Shown here in pieces: positions 36,046 to 44,419 of a stretch of DNA of 54,818 nt. Both the position numbers and the translations under genes were made by a program. The DNA is taken from the NCBI GenBank assembly GCA_958296065.1, contig CATQHX010000034.1:1-54818 (forward strand), read 5' to 3'. The stretch's first letter is position 1. The number at the start of each line of letters is the position of its first letter. The stretch is from Vicinamibacterales bacterium. Its GTDB lineage: Bacteria > Acidobacteriota > Vicinamibacteria > Vicinamibacterales > UBA8438. The notes beneath the pieces are model-generated. The model was not told where the DNA came from and made no database searches. It saw only the letters and a program-made list of their open reading frames with translations.

Positions 36046-37416
36046 TCAATCGCCGCTGTCCGACGCGATGCGGTACAGCTTCGAGGCGGTGCGCAGGATC
36101 AGGCTCCCCCGCGCGATCGCCGGGGTCGCCATCGTCATCTCGTCGCCGAGCGAGTTGCGCCACAGCACCTCGAACTCGTCTCCCGCCTGGATGACGAACG
36201 TGTCGCCGTCCTCGCTCAGCGCGAAGATCTTGCCGTTGTAGGCCCAGGGCGACGCCGTGAAGAGCGTTCCCGCGGTGACCCGCCGGCGCGGATAGACCGG
36301 CTGGCCGGTGCGCGCGTCGTAGCACATCAGGATGCCGCGATCGAGCAGCGTGTAGTGGTAGTCGCCGTAGACGAGCGACGACGGGTTGTAGGAGCCGAGC
36401 TGCGGATGCGACCAGACGACGTAGTCGTTGTTGGTGCTCCCCTGACCCAGCGAGATGTCGCCGCTGGCACCTGCCCGAATCGCGTACACCGGCCGGTTCG
36501 TGTCGGCGATGTAGCCGGAGTTGATGAAGAGCAAGCCGTGATCGGAGAACGGCGTCGGGATGACCAGCGACGACATGCCGTGCAGCTCCCAGAGCAACTC
36601 GCCGTCGAGGCTGTAGGAGCGCACCCCGCCGGTGCCGGTGGTCACCAGCTCGGTACGGACGTCGTTCTCCCAGACGAACGGCGTCGACCAGTTGGTCCCC
36701 TCGTCGCGCTCCGTGCGCCAGATCTCCTCGCCGGTGGCCGCGTCGAAGGCCGCCACCCACGACCGCTCGTCGTTGTCGTTGACGACGTAGAGCCGCCCCT
36801 CGTGGAGCACCGGCGAGCCGGCCGCGCCCCAGTTGCGCCGCGGCAGCCACTCCAGCGGCACCGACCAGGCCTCGTTGCCCTCGAAGTCGAACGCGAAGAG
36901 CCCTATGTCGCCCAGGTAGACGTAAACCCGCTCGCCGTCGGTGACCGGGGTCTCCGACGCGAAGGTGTTCTTCTGGTGCGCGGTCAGCGTCGGCACCGCG
37001 GTGTGCAGCTCGCGCTCCCAGCGAACCGCCCCGGAGTCGAAGTCGACGTCGTAGAGCACCCAGCTCAGCGGCTCGCCCTCTCTCTCGATGTCGGCACCGG
37101 TCATCGATCCGCCGAGCGACCGGGCTCGGTAGGACTCGATGGGCATCGGCTGCGCGTCCGTGGTTCCGGTCACGCGGGTGACGGTCAGCACGAAGACGTG
37201 ATCGCCCCAGACGATCGGCGAACTCCACGCGCGTCCCGGGATATCGACCTGCCAGGCGATGTTCTCGTCCGGCCCCCACCGCTCGGGCAGCGCCGGGTCG
37301 TCGGCTACCACCCCCGCCACCCCGCCGCGGAACTGCGGCCAGTTCGTCTGGGCCGAGACACCCCCCGCCACCGACAATGCCAACGTCGCCATCAGCGCTA
37401 CTCGCGTCGTCTTCAC
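36046..37416 (-). CDS. Secreted PQQ-like beta-propeller repeat protein, copy 3
   Basis: 456 residues from GTG 37416, chosen because CAGGAGG lies 5 nt before it; the ATG at 37440 has no ribosome site. The signal peptide MKTTRVALMATLALSVAGGVSAQ is followed by WPQFRGGVAGVVADDPALPERW. Blades include RLYVVNDNDERSWVAAFDAATGEEIWRTE, NWSTPFVWENDVRTELVTTG, RSYSLDGELLWELHGMSSLVIPTPFSDHGLLFINSGY, and FTASPWAYNGKIFALSEDGDTFVIQ. It is a close relative of the copies at 16051 and 20043. Partner and ligand are unknown. Confidence 0.9.
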   Translation of the reverse strand: MKTTRVALMATLALSVAGGVSAQTNWPQFRGGVAGVVADDPALPERWGPDENIAWQVDIPGRAWSSPIVWGDHVFVLTVTRVTGTTDAQPMPIESYRARSLGGSMTGADIEREGEPLSWVLYDVDFDSGAVRWERELHTAVPTLTAHQKNTFASETPVTDGERVYVYLGDIGLFAFDFEGNEAWSVPLEWLPRRNWGAAGSPVLHEGRLYVVNDNDERSWVAAFDAATGEEIWRTERDEGTNWSTPFVWENDVRTELVTTGTGGVRSYSLDGELLWELHGMSSLVIPTPFSDHGLLFINSGYIADTNRPVYAIRAGASGDISLGQGSTNNDYVVWSHPQLGSYNPSSLVYGDYHYTLLDRGILMCYDARTGQPVYPRRRVTAGTLFTASPWAYNGKIFALSEDGDTFVIQAGDEFEVLWRNSLGDEMTMATPAIARGSLILRTASKLYRIASDSGD

Positions 37417-37486
37417 CGCAGCCTCCTGAAACGTCTTCATGATCGAGCCGGCTAATTCTACCGCGCCAGCGCCGCTGCCGCGCCGA

Positions 37487-37522
37487 CCCCGCTGCGCAGC
37501 GGGGCGCGTACACTGATACGCG
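37487..37522 (+). promoter_or_regulatory. Two adjacent hairpins abutting a start codon, with a possible leaderless promoter
   Basis: CCCCGCTGCGCAGCGGGG (37487-37504) is a perfect 18-nt palindrome. CGCGTA...TACGCG (37505-37522) is a second 6-bp stem ending directly at the GTG start of the ABC exporter. TACACT (37509-37514) resembles a -10 box, which would place the transcript start at or near the GTG, giving a leaderless mRNA; no Shine-Dalgarno is present. Confidence 0.4.
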
Positions 37523-39367
37523 GTGACCCTGATCCGCTGGACGGCGGCGTTCCTCCGGCCCTACCGCGCGCGGGTCGCCGCGGTCCTGGGACTGTCGCTG
37601 GTCGAGATCGGTCTCGTCACTGCAGCGCCGTGGGCCCTGAAGCTGATCGTGGACTGCGTGCTCGGCGACCAGCCGCTGCCCGCTCCGCTGGTTGCCGCCC
37701 TCCCTTTCGTCGTCGAACTCGGAGCGGTCACGCTGCTGGTTCTGTTCGCGGTCGGCGGTCTGATCATCGAGCTGTCCGCCGAGTCCGTGCGGCTGGCGCA
37801 TACACAAATCGAGGTGGATATGGGGCAGCGGGTTGTGCACGACCTGCGCAGCCGACTGCTCGACCACCTGCAGGCGCTGCCGCTCCGGCACCATCTCACC
37901 CACCGGACGTCGGACGCGGTCTACCGGCTGGACGCCGACACCTACTGCATCAACGACCTCGTCACCGGCGGGGCGTTGCCCATCGCGCTCGCCGCGCTGC
38001 ATCTCGCGGTCATGTTCGTCGTGGTCCTGGTCATGGACGCGACACTTGCGCTGCTCGCGCTGGCGGTGGCGCCGTTCCTGTACCTGTGCCTGCGCTACCA
38101 CGCGACGACGCTGAGCGAGCGGGCCGAACAGGTCAAGATGCTCGAGTCCGGACTCGTCGAACGGGCGTACGAAACCCTGCGGTCGATCGCCGCGATCAAG
38201 AGTTTCGCCCGCGAGCGGCACGAGCACGGGCGCTTCGCCCGTGCGAGCCGCGACACCGCGCGGGCGCGGGTACGGCTTACATGGCAGGAATCGCTCTTCT
38301 CGCTCGCCGTGACCACGGTGACGCTGGCCGCCACCGCGGTGATTCTGGTGGTGGGGGGCCTGCGGGTCCGCGACGGGGCGCTGACGGTCGGCGATCTGCT
38401 GGTGGTTATCGCCTACCTCGCACGAGTCTACGATCCGGTCGCCGAGATCGCGCACACCGTCGGCTCCCTGCAGCAGGCGGTGGTCGGGGCGGGCCGGGTG
38501 CGCGATGTCCTGGCACTGCCGCCCGAGGTTCCGGACGCGCCCGGCGCCGTGGACGCGCGCGGCCTGACCGGGCACGTCCGCTTCGAGGCGGTGGAGTTCT
38601 CGTACGACGGCGTGCGGACCGTCCTCGACGGCGTCGACTTCGACGCCCGGCCAGGCGAGCTGATCGCCATCGTCGGCCCGACCGGGGCCGGCAAGACGAC
38701 CCTCGTGCACCTGATCCCGCGGCTCTTCGCGCCGACGGCGGGACGCGTGCTCATCAACGGGCGCGATGCCGGCGCCTACCGGCTTCGCTCCCTGCGCGAG
38801 CAGATCGCGCTCGTGCCCCAGGATCCGCTGCTCTTCGCGGGCACGATCGGCGACAACATCCGCTACGGGCGGCTCGACGCATCGGAGGCCGAGGTCGAGC
38901 AGGCCGCGCGCGACGCGCAGATACACGCGGCCATCGCCCGTCTGCCGGAAGGCTACGGCACTCCGGTCGCCGAGGCGGGCGCCTCGCTCTCCGGCGGCGA
39001 GCGCCAGCGGATCGGCATCGCGCGAGCGCTTCTGAAACAGGCGCCGGTCCTGATCCTCGACGAGCCGACATCCGCCGTGGACACCCTGGCCGAGGCGGCC
39101 GTCTTCGACAGCCTGCGCCGCCTGCGGGAGCGGCGAACGACGTTCGTCATCGCCCACCGCCTCTCGACCATCCGCGACGCCACCCGCATCCTGGTCCTGC
39201 AGGACGGACGGATCACCGCTCAGGGGCCCCACGCGACCCTTCTCGCCTCCAGTGATCTGTATCGCCGGATGTGGGAACGGCTGGCCAGCGGCGGCTCGCT
39301 CGACGATCCCGACCTGGCCAGCTCTTCAGCGCCGGCAGTGGAGACTTCGCTGTCGGCGCGGTCCTGA
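37523..39367 (+). CDS. MsbA-like ABC exporter, fused permease and ATPase
   Basis: 614 residues from GTG 37523. The N-terminal half has six TM helices with the ABC_membrane pattern (QRVVHDLRSRLLDHLQALPLRHHLTHRTSDAVYRLDAD). The C-terminal half is the ATPase: Walker A GPTGAGKTT, Q-loop LVPQDPLLFAGTIGDNIRYG, signature LSGGERQR, Walker B VLILDEPTSAVD and H-loop VIAHRLSTI. Lipid, lipid-linked oligosaccharide or drug export is the family role. The gene is followed 8 nt later by a glycosyltransferase gene, which favours a glycolipid or exported glycan. Confidence 0.93.
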   Translation: MTLIRWTAAFLRPYRARVAAVLGLSLVEIGLVTAAPWALKLIVDCVLGDQPLPAPLVAALPFVVELGAVTLLVLFAVGGLIIELSAESVRLAHTQIEVDMGQRVVHDLRSRLLDHLQALPLRHHLTHRTSDAVYRLDADTYCINDLVTGGALPIALAALHLAVMFVVVLVMDATLALLALAVAPFLYLCLRYHATTLSERAEQVKMLESGLVERAYETLRSIAAIKSFARERHEHGRFARASRDTARARVRLTWQESLFSLAVTTVTLAATAVILVVGGLRVRDGALTVGDLLVVIAYLARVYDPVAEIAHTVGSLQQAVVGAGRVRDVLALPPEVPDAPGAVDARGLTGHVRFEAVEFSYDGVRTVLDGVDFDARPGELIAIVGPTGAGKTTLVHLIPRLFAPTAGRVLINGRDAGAYRLRSLREQIALVPQDPLLFAGTIGDNIRYGRLDASEAEVEQAARDAQIHAAIARLPEGYGTPVAEAGASLSGGERQRIGIARALLKQAPVLILDEPTSAVDTLAEAAVFDSLRRLRERRTTFVIAHRLSTIRDATRILVLQDGRITAQGPHATLLASSDLYRRMWERLASGGSLDDPDLASSSAPAVETSLSARS

Positions 39368-39375
39368 ACCCGGCC

Positions 39376-40497
39376 ATGAGAATCCTCTTCGCCGGCATCG
39401 TCGGGCGCTATCCGTTCGGCGGCGTCACCTGGTGCTCGCTGATGTACCTGCTCGGGTTGCGCGACCTCGGCCACGAGGTCTGCTATCTCGAGGACACCGG
39501 CGAGTGCATCTACGACGCGGACGCCGACGCCATCTCCGAGGACCCCGCCTACGGCACGCGCTACATCCACGATGCCCTGGCGCCGCATGGACTGGGCGAC
39601 CGCTGGTGCTTCGTCAACTACGACGAGACGTACCACGGCTGGTCGCGAGACCGGCTGCGGCAGTACTGCCGCGACGCGGATCTGTACATCGACCTGTCGG
39701 GCGGCTGCTGGTTCTGGCGTGACGAGTACCGGGCGATCCCGAAGCGGATCTTCGTCGACTCGGACCCGGTGTTCACGCAGCTCGCCATCGCCAAGGGCGT
39801 CGCCTGGTACGTCGACTTCTTCCGGCAGTTCGATCACCTCTTCACGTTCGGCGCCAACGTCGGCACCGCGGCCTGCGATGTCCCGACCGGCGGGTTCACG
39901 TGGCACAAGACCTGGCAACCGGTCCTGACCCGCCTGTGGCGTACCGACGGCCCCCCGGCCCGTGACCGCTTCACCACCGTCATGACCTGGAAGACGGAGA
40001 GCTTCACGGACGTCGACGGCAACAAGGACCGGGAGTTCGTCCGGTTCATCGACCTGCCGGCGCGCACCCCGGCGCGATTCGAGCTGGCCGTCAACGGGCC
40101 CCACGAACTGCTGCGCGAGCACGGCTGGTCGCCGGTCGACGCGATGCGCGTCTCCCGCACCGCGGACGGCTATCGCGACTTCATCCGGGGGTCGAAGGCC
40201 GAGTTCGGGGTGGCGAAGCACGCCTACGTCGCGCACCGGTCCGGATGGTTCAGCGACCGCACCGCCTGCTACCTGGCCGCGGGACGTCCCGCGGTGGTGC
40301 AGGACACCGGGTGGAGCGACCACCTCCCGGCGGGAACGGGCCTGATCCCGTTCTCCACCGTCGGCGAGGCGGTCGACGGTCTCGCCCGGGTCGAGAGCGA
40401 CTACGCGCTGCACGCCGCGCGGGCCGCCGAAATCGCACGGGACTGCTTCGACGCCGCCCGCGTGCTGCCCCGACTGCTGGACACGTCCTGCGCTTGA
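39376..40497 (+). CDS. Glycosyltransferase-like protein (GT-B fold), substrate unknown
   Basis: 373 residues. The N-terminus MRILFAGIVGRYPFGGVTWCSLMYLLGLRDLGHEVCYLEDTGE is the nucleotide-fold first half of a GT-B enzyme, and the C-terminal half has FGVAKHAYVAHRSGWFSDRTACYLAAGRPAVVQDTGWSDHLPAGTGLIPFSTVGEAVDG, a GT1/GT4-like donor-binding site. It probably transfers an activated sugar in the cytoplasm. It follows the ABC exporter by 8 nt, so synthesis and export are likely linked. Not related closely to the GT4 gene at 41658. Confidence 0.82.
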   Translation: MRILFAGIVGRYPFGGVTWCSLMYLLGLRDLGHEVCYLEDTGECIYDADADAISEDPAYGTRYIHDALAPHGLGDRWCFVNYDETYHGWSRDRLRQYCRDADLYIDLSGGCWFWRDEYRAIPKRIFVDSDPVFTQLAIAKGVAWYVDFFRQFDHLFTFGANVGTAACDVPTGGFTWHKTWQPVLTRLWRTDGPPARDRFTTVMTWKTESFTDVDGNKDREFVRFIDLPARTPARFELAVNGPHELLREHGWSPVDAMRVSRTADGYRDFIRGSKAEFGVAKHAYVAHRSGWFSDRTACYLAAGRPAVVQDTGWSDHLPAGTGLIPFSTVGEAVDGLARVESDYALHAARAAEIARDCFDAARVLPRLLDTSCA

Positions 40498-40687
40498 GGC
40501 GCCCGCGGAACCGCCGCCCCCACCCGTCGGGAGCTCGTGCGACCCGCTCTCCGATCCGCTGTTCGACCTCGCACGTTATTCGCGTTTTCCCGTATACTCT
40601 CGCCCCGTAGTCCGGCAACCGCCCTGCCAGCCGCGGTCACCGACCGAACGGTACGGCCGACCGAACGGGCACGAGAGAACCCACGAC

Positions 40688-41485
40688 ATGCACATCGCGA
40701 CCACGGCGGCCCTGGCCCTGCTCACCGCCGTCGCAGCTACCGCCGCGGCCGCCGAGTCCCGGCAGCAGAACACCGAGGAGGAGACGACCTGGCGCGGCCT
40801 GACCGTACAGGCCGAGGACAACTGCGCGGCCTCCGACCCCTACGACCGCGACGACTACGCGTACCCGCAGAGTCGCGAGCAGGACATCCAGAACCAGATC
40901 GGCGGCACGGCGGGCGGTTGGTACGGTTTGTACGAGGCGCGGATCTTCGCCAGCGGCGCGGAGACCGACATCGAGCACATCGTCGCGGCGGCCGAGGCGC
41001 ACCGCAGCGGCCTGTGCGGGCGAGCCGCCGAAAAAAAGACGGCGTTCGCCAACGACCTGAACAACCTGACGCTGGCGTCTCCGGATCTGAACCGGAACGA
41101 CAAGAGCGACAAGGACGCCGCCGAATGGCTGCCGCCGAACGCGCGCTGCTGGTTCGCCCGCACGGTGGTGTTCGTGAAGCAGACGCACGACCTGACCGTC
41201 GACGAGGCCGAACGCGACGAGTTGGAGCGGGTTCTCAGCGCATGCGAATCCGGCGATGTGCCCGACCGGGTCGCCGAGTCGAGCACCACGACCGATACGG
41301 CAGCCGCCGATCACCCTCCCGTGCAGACCTACCGTAACTGCGCTTCGCTGCGGGAGGCCGGCTGGAACCGGGGCGTCAACCGGAGCGGCGGCACCTACCG
41401 CGACGCCTGGAACGACGCCGAGATTCGCACCTACAATCTGAATACGGCGCGCGACGGCGACAGCGACGGGCACGCCTGCGAGTGA
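40688..41485 (+). CDS. Secreted HNH endonuclease with C-terminal excalibur calcium-binding domain
   Basis: 265 residues. The signal peptide ends near AAAAES. The nuclease part has DIEHIVAAAEAHRSGLC (Glu96, His97), NDLNNLTLASPDLNRNDKSDKDAAEW (Asn125/126), which is the His-Asn core of the DUF1524/GmrSD-type HNH group. The last 50 residues, YRNCASLREAGWNRGV...RDGDSDGHACE, are a complete excalibur domain with the DxDxDG calcium loop. It would cut extracellular DNA. TATACT at 40593-40598 is a possible -10 box. The gap 40498-40687 holds nothing else. Confidence 0.85.
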   Translation: MHIATTAALALLTAVAATAAAAESRQQNTEEETTWRGLTVQAEDNCAASDPYDRDDYAYPQSREQDIQNQIGGTAGGWYGLYEARIFASGAETDIEHIVAAAEAHRSGLCGRAAEKKTAFANDLNNLTLASPDLNRNDKSDKDAAEWLPPNARCWFARTVVFVKQTHDLTVDEAERDELERVLSACESGDVPDRVAESSTTTDTAAADHPPVQTYRNCASLREAGWNRGVNRSGGTYRDAWNDAEIRTYNLNTARDGDSDGHACE

Positions 41486-41657
41486 TTCGTCGACATCGCT
41501 CGCCGCGACGAGACGCGGAAGGCGCGAAGCCCGTGATCACGTGGGCGTACGGCGTCCGCGCGGGACCCGCCGCGGTCCGCGCGGAGCCCCGTCCATCGAG
41601 CCGGAATACCGCCGCAGCAGCCAGACGCACCCGCACACGTCCGATGGATAACGGCGC

Positions 41658-42740
41658 ATGCGAATCGCGCTAGTCGCACCGGTCGCACAGTCGGTGCCGC
41701 CGGCACGCTCCGGCTCCATCGAGACGGTGACGGACCTGCTGGCGCGAGGCCTGGTGGAGCGGGATCACGAGGTCACCCTGTTCGCCGCCGGGTCCTCCGA
41801 TACGCCGGCGACGCTGCACGCCGCCTTCCGACGCGGTTACCACGCCGACGAGTCGCTCTGGCCGTGGGAGCTGTGCGAGCTGTTCAACCTGGCCGCGGCA
41901 GTCGAACGCGCTTCCTGCTTCGACGTCATCCATGCCCAGGCCGAGTACGCCCCGCTGGGCCTGTCCTACGCGCGCCTGTCCGCGGCGCCGCTCGTGCACA
42001 CCGTCCATCACTGGCCGACCGCAACGGAGGTGGCGCTCTGGTCGCACTATCCGGATGCGCCCTTCATCGCCGTCTCGGACGCGCAGGCGCGCCAGTTGCG
42101 CGGGTTGACGGTGGCGGGCATCGTGCACCATGCCGTCGACCCGGCCACACTCCCTCTGCGGTCCGAGCCCGACGACTACCTGCTGTTCCTCGGCCGCTTC
42201 ACCCCCGGCAAGGGCGTGTTGGAGGCGATACGGGCGGCGCGACGGGCGGGCCTCCGCCTCCTGCTCGCGGCGGCGGAGAACGCCTACTACCGCGAGGTCG
42301 TTGCGCCCTTCGTCGACGGCGACAGGGTGGTCTATCGAGGCGAGGTCGATCCGTCGGCCAGAGGCGAGCTGCTCGGCGGCGCGCGCGCCCTGCTCTATCC
42401 GGTGCAGGCCGACGAGCCTTTCGGGCTGGTGCTGGCCGAGGCGATGACCTGCGGGACGCCGGTGGCGGCGCTCGACCGCGGCGCGGTCGGCGAGCTCGTC
42501 GACGAGGGAATCACCGGCGGCGTCTTCGACAAGCTGGACGACCTGGTGGCGGCCCTTCCGCGCATCGTCGAGCTCGATCGCACACGGGTCCGCCGCCGCG
42601 CCCTCGAACGCTTCCATCCGGACCGCATGATCGAGGGTTACGAGGCGCTCTACGCCCGTCTGGCGGTAGCCGCAGGACGCGGAAAGGGACTCTCGAAAAC
42701 GCTTCAGGGCACGAACAGCGAGCCGCCGCCGAGCTCGTAG
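41658..42740 (+). CDS. Glycosyltransferase family 4 protein
   Basis: 360 residues with the GT4 pattern: MRIALVAPVAQSVPPARSGSIETVTDLLARGLVERDHEVTLFAAG at the N-terminus (glycine-rich acceptor side), VVHHAVDP-like stretch near 155 (AGIVHHAVDPATLP), YLLFLGRFTPGKGVLEAIRAA, and the donor-binding E-x7-E motif in DEPFGLVLAEAMTCGTPV. It transfers a nucleotide sugar to a small molecule or lipid. Its 3' end overlaps the convergent MBL gene by 37 nt. With the PIG-L gene (44420) it may make and deacetylate an amino-sugar conjugate (inference). Confidence 0.91.
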   Translation: MRIALVAPVAQSVPPARSGSIETVTDLLARGLVERDHEVTLFAAGSSDTPATLHAAFRRGYHADESLWPWELCELFNLAAAVERASCFDVIHAQAEYAPLGLSYARLSAAPLVHTVHHWPTATEVALWSHYPDAPFIAVSDAQARQLRGLTVAGIVHHAVDPATLPLRSEPDDYLLFLGRFTPGKGVLEAIRAARRAGLRLLLAAAENAYYREVVAPFVDGDRVVYRGEVDPSARGELLGGARALLYPVQADEPFGLVLAEAMTCGTPVAALDRGAVGELVDEGITGGVFDKLDDLVAALPRIVELDRTRVRRRALERFHPDRMIEGYEALYARLAVAAGRGKGLSKTLQGTNSEPPPSS

Positions 42741-43654
42741 AACACGATGGGCACGAAGTCGTTGGCGGTCCACGTCGCCTCCTGGCCCCACTGCCCGTCG
42801 TAGCCGGCCGTCGGCGCCGCGGCCATCACCTGCTCCAGGGTGTAGCCCTCGGCGATCATCGTCCGCACGCGGTCGCGAACATCGACGATCATGTCGCGGA
42901 ACTCCACCAGCGCGCCGCGGCCGACGACCTCCAGACCGTGGCCGGGAATCACCCGGGTATCCGATCCCGCCAGGGCGAGCGCCTGCTCGAGCGCCGCGAT
43001 CGTGCCCGCCACCGTGCCGCCGTTGTAGACGTCGACGATCGGATAGCTCGTGGTCCGGAAGACGTCTCCGAGGTGCAGCACGTCAGACTCCGGAAAGTGG
43101 ACGAAGGTGTCGCCGTCGGTGTGGGCGGCCGGCGCGAGAAACGCCCGCACGTCCTCGCCGTTGAAGTGAAAGCTCACCGCGTCGTTGTAGGTGACGACCG
43201 GCCGTGCACCCGCCGCCGGACGCGGCGCGAAACTGCCCCCACGGCGCGGGAAGCGAAGCCGTTCCAGGGCCCGCACGCGGACGTTGTCGTGCGCGAAGAT
43301 CAGCACGTCCCGCCCCGCCAGCGGCTCGTTGCCCCCGATGTGGTCGGGGTGGACGTGGGTGTTGATCAGGAAGCGGATCCGACCGCCGGTCACGCTCCGC
43401 ACCGCGGCCACGAGCCGGTCGGCGAGCGGCGCGAACAGGGAATCGACCAGCAGGACACCATCGGGCCCGGCAAAGACACCGACGTTGCCGCCGCCGCCCG
43501 GTCGCTGCACCATGTGGACCTGGCCCGCCGCGGGGACGACCGACAGCTCCACGCCGGCGAACCGGTCGGCCGGGTTCTGCACCGCGGCAACGGCGACGGC
43601 GGCGATGCAGACCGCGGTGAGCGCGGCCAGTATGGAACGAGGTTGCCTGATCAT
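42704..43654 (-). CDS. Secreted MBL-fold metallo-hydrolase
   Basis: 316 residues from the ATG at 43654 (GGGAGGCG upstream). A signal peptide (MIRQPRSILAALTAVCIAAVAVAAVQ) is followed by the metallo-beta-lactamase fold: NTHVHPDHIGGNEPL (HxHxDH), PAAHTDGDTFVHFP (third His), LHLGDVFR (Asp) and VIPGHGLEV (last His), a complete binuclear metal site. Substrate cannot be told from sequence: it is the quinoprotein relay/SoxH-like secreted group rather than a clear antibiotic lactamase. It overlaps the GT4 gene convergently. Confidence 0.88.
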   Translation of the reverse strand: MIRQPRSILAALTAVCIAAVAVAAVQNPADRFAGVELSVVPAAGQVHMVQRPGGGGNVGVFAGPDGVLLVDSLFAPLADRLVAAVRSVTGGRIRFLINTHVHPDHIGGNEPLAGRDVLIFAHDNVRVRALERLRFPRRGGSFAPRPAAGARPVVTYNDAVSFHFNGEDVRAFLAPAAHTDGDTFVHFPESDVLHLGDVFRTTSYPIVDVYNGGTVAGTIAALEQALALAGSDTRVIPGHGLEVVGRGALVEFRDMIVDVRDRVRTMIAEGYTLEQVMAAAPTAGYDGQWGQEATWTANDFVPIVFYELGGGSLFVP

Positions 43655-43668
43655 GGACGCCTCCCGAC

Positions 43669-43983
43669 TCATTCTCCGAAGTCCTGCCGAAACCGGCCCA
43701 TCTGATGCATGCGCTCGTGCAGCACGGTGACGATTCCGATATCGCCGTTGTCCAGCGTCTTCCAGTAGACGAAGTGCTTCTCGGAACGGAAGACGTAGCC
43801 ATCCACCCCGAATTCCGCCGGAATGGGACGCGACGGCACGCTGCCGTCCGCAATTCTCTCGAGCGCTTCGAAGAGCCCCACGATGTAGGCGTCGGCCCGA
43901 GCCGTCCCCCACCGTTCCCGCGAATAGCGGTAGATCTCGTCTATGCGAAGGGCAGCAGCCTCTTGAACGCGGACTGCCTTCAC
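43669..43983 (-). CDS. RelE/ParE family toxin
   Basis: 104 residues, ParE fold pattern: VRVQEAAALRIDEIYRYSRERWG, YIVGLFEALERIADG, RPIPAEFGVDGYVFRSEKHFVYWK, IGIVTVLHERMHQMGRF. The C-terminal ILHERM..-type strand is characteristic. ParE toxins poison gyrase; RelE members cut mRNA, and the pattern here is closer to ParE. It overlaps its antitoxin by 4 nt (ATGA). Only 14 nt separate it from the MBL gene downstream, so that gene may be co-transcribed. Confidence 0.9.
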   Translation of the reverse strand: MKAVRVQEAAALRIDEIYRYSRERWGTARADAYIVGLFEALERIADGSVPSRPIPAEFGVDGYVFRSEKHFVYWKTLDNGDIGIVTVLHERMHQMGRFRQDFGE

Positions 43984-44243
43984 TTCCCTTTCCGCGTGTT
44001 CCTGGCGATGACGTCGAAGGCCGAGAGCGGATGGAAGGTCGAATCCGGCGCCCCGAAGGCACGAACGAGCTCGGCCTTCAGACGCTCGTGAGCCTCGTGC
44101 TCGGACCGCTCCTTGTCACGTCGGATGAGATCGCGAATGTACTCGCTGACGTTCTCGTAGGCCCCGTGCTCACCGACATTGACCGCGACGTAGTCGCTCA
44201 GAGCTCCGCTGAGGCGAACCGTCATCGTGGTGGTCCGTCGCAT
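43980..44243 (-). CDS. ParD-type ribbon-helix-helix antitoxin
   Basis: 87 residues. An N-terminal beta-strand MTVRLSGALSDYVAVNVG and two helices with the ParD pattern YENVSEYIRDLIRRDKE give the DNA-binding RHH dimer; the C-terminal tail HERLKAELVRAFGAPDSTFHPLSAFDVIAR would wrap the toxin. It likely represses its own operon at the palindrome upstream (44302-44315). Confidence 0.9.
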   Translation of the reverse strand: MRRTTTMTVRLSGALSDYVAVNVGEHGAYENVSEYIRDLIRRDKERSEHEAHERLKAELVRAFGAPDSTFHPLSAFDVIARNTRKGK

Positions 44244-44301
44244 GGCAGCTTCCTTCCCTGCACCCAGCCTCCCGGAAACCGACGTGTTCATAATAACCAA
44301 T

Positions 44302-44315
44302 ATATCGCACGATAT
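44302..44315. promoter_or_regulatory. Probable ParD operator palindrome
   Basis: ATATCG-CA-CGATAT is a perfect inverted repeat 59 nt upstream of the antitoxin start, in the only A+T-rich stretch of this gap. TATTAT (44295-44290 on the minus strand) next to it can serve as a -10 box, so binding here would block the promoter. Confidence 0.5.
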
Positions 44316-44419
44316 CTGCGCGATGCGGCGACACGGGATTGCGAGCATACCCGTCGCCCGACCGTGGCGCGCCAACGCGCCCGTGACGTACGCTTCCATG
44401 ATCACGAGCACGTTTGACC

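Noticed and set aside
35627..39232. A 1201-codon open frame on the minus strand
   Set aside because: It joins the small membrane protein frame at one end to antisense sequence of the PQQ-like gene and ABC exporter. The composition (Arg/Asp/Gly-rich, no domains) is that of a shadow frame in G+C-rich DNA; only the last 113 codons are a plausible gene.
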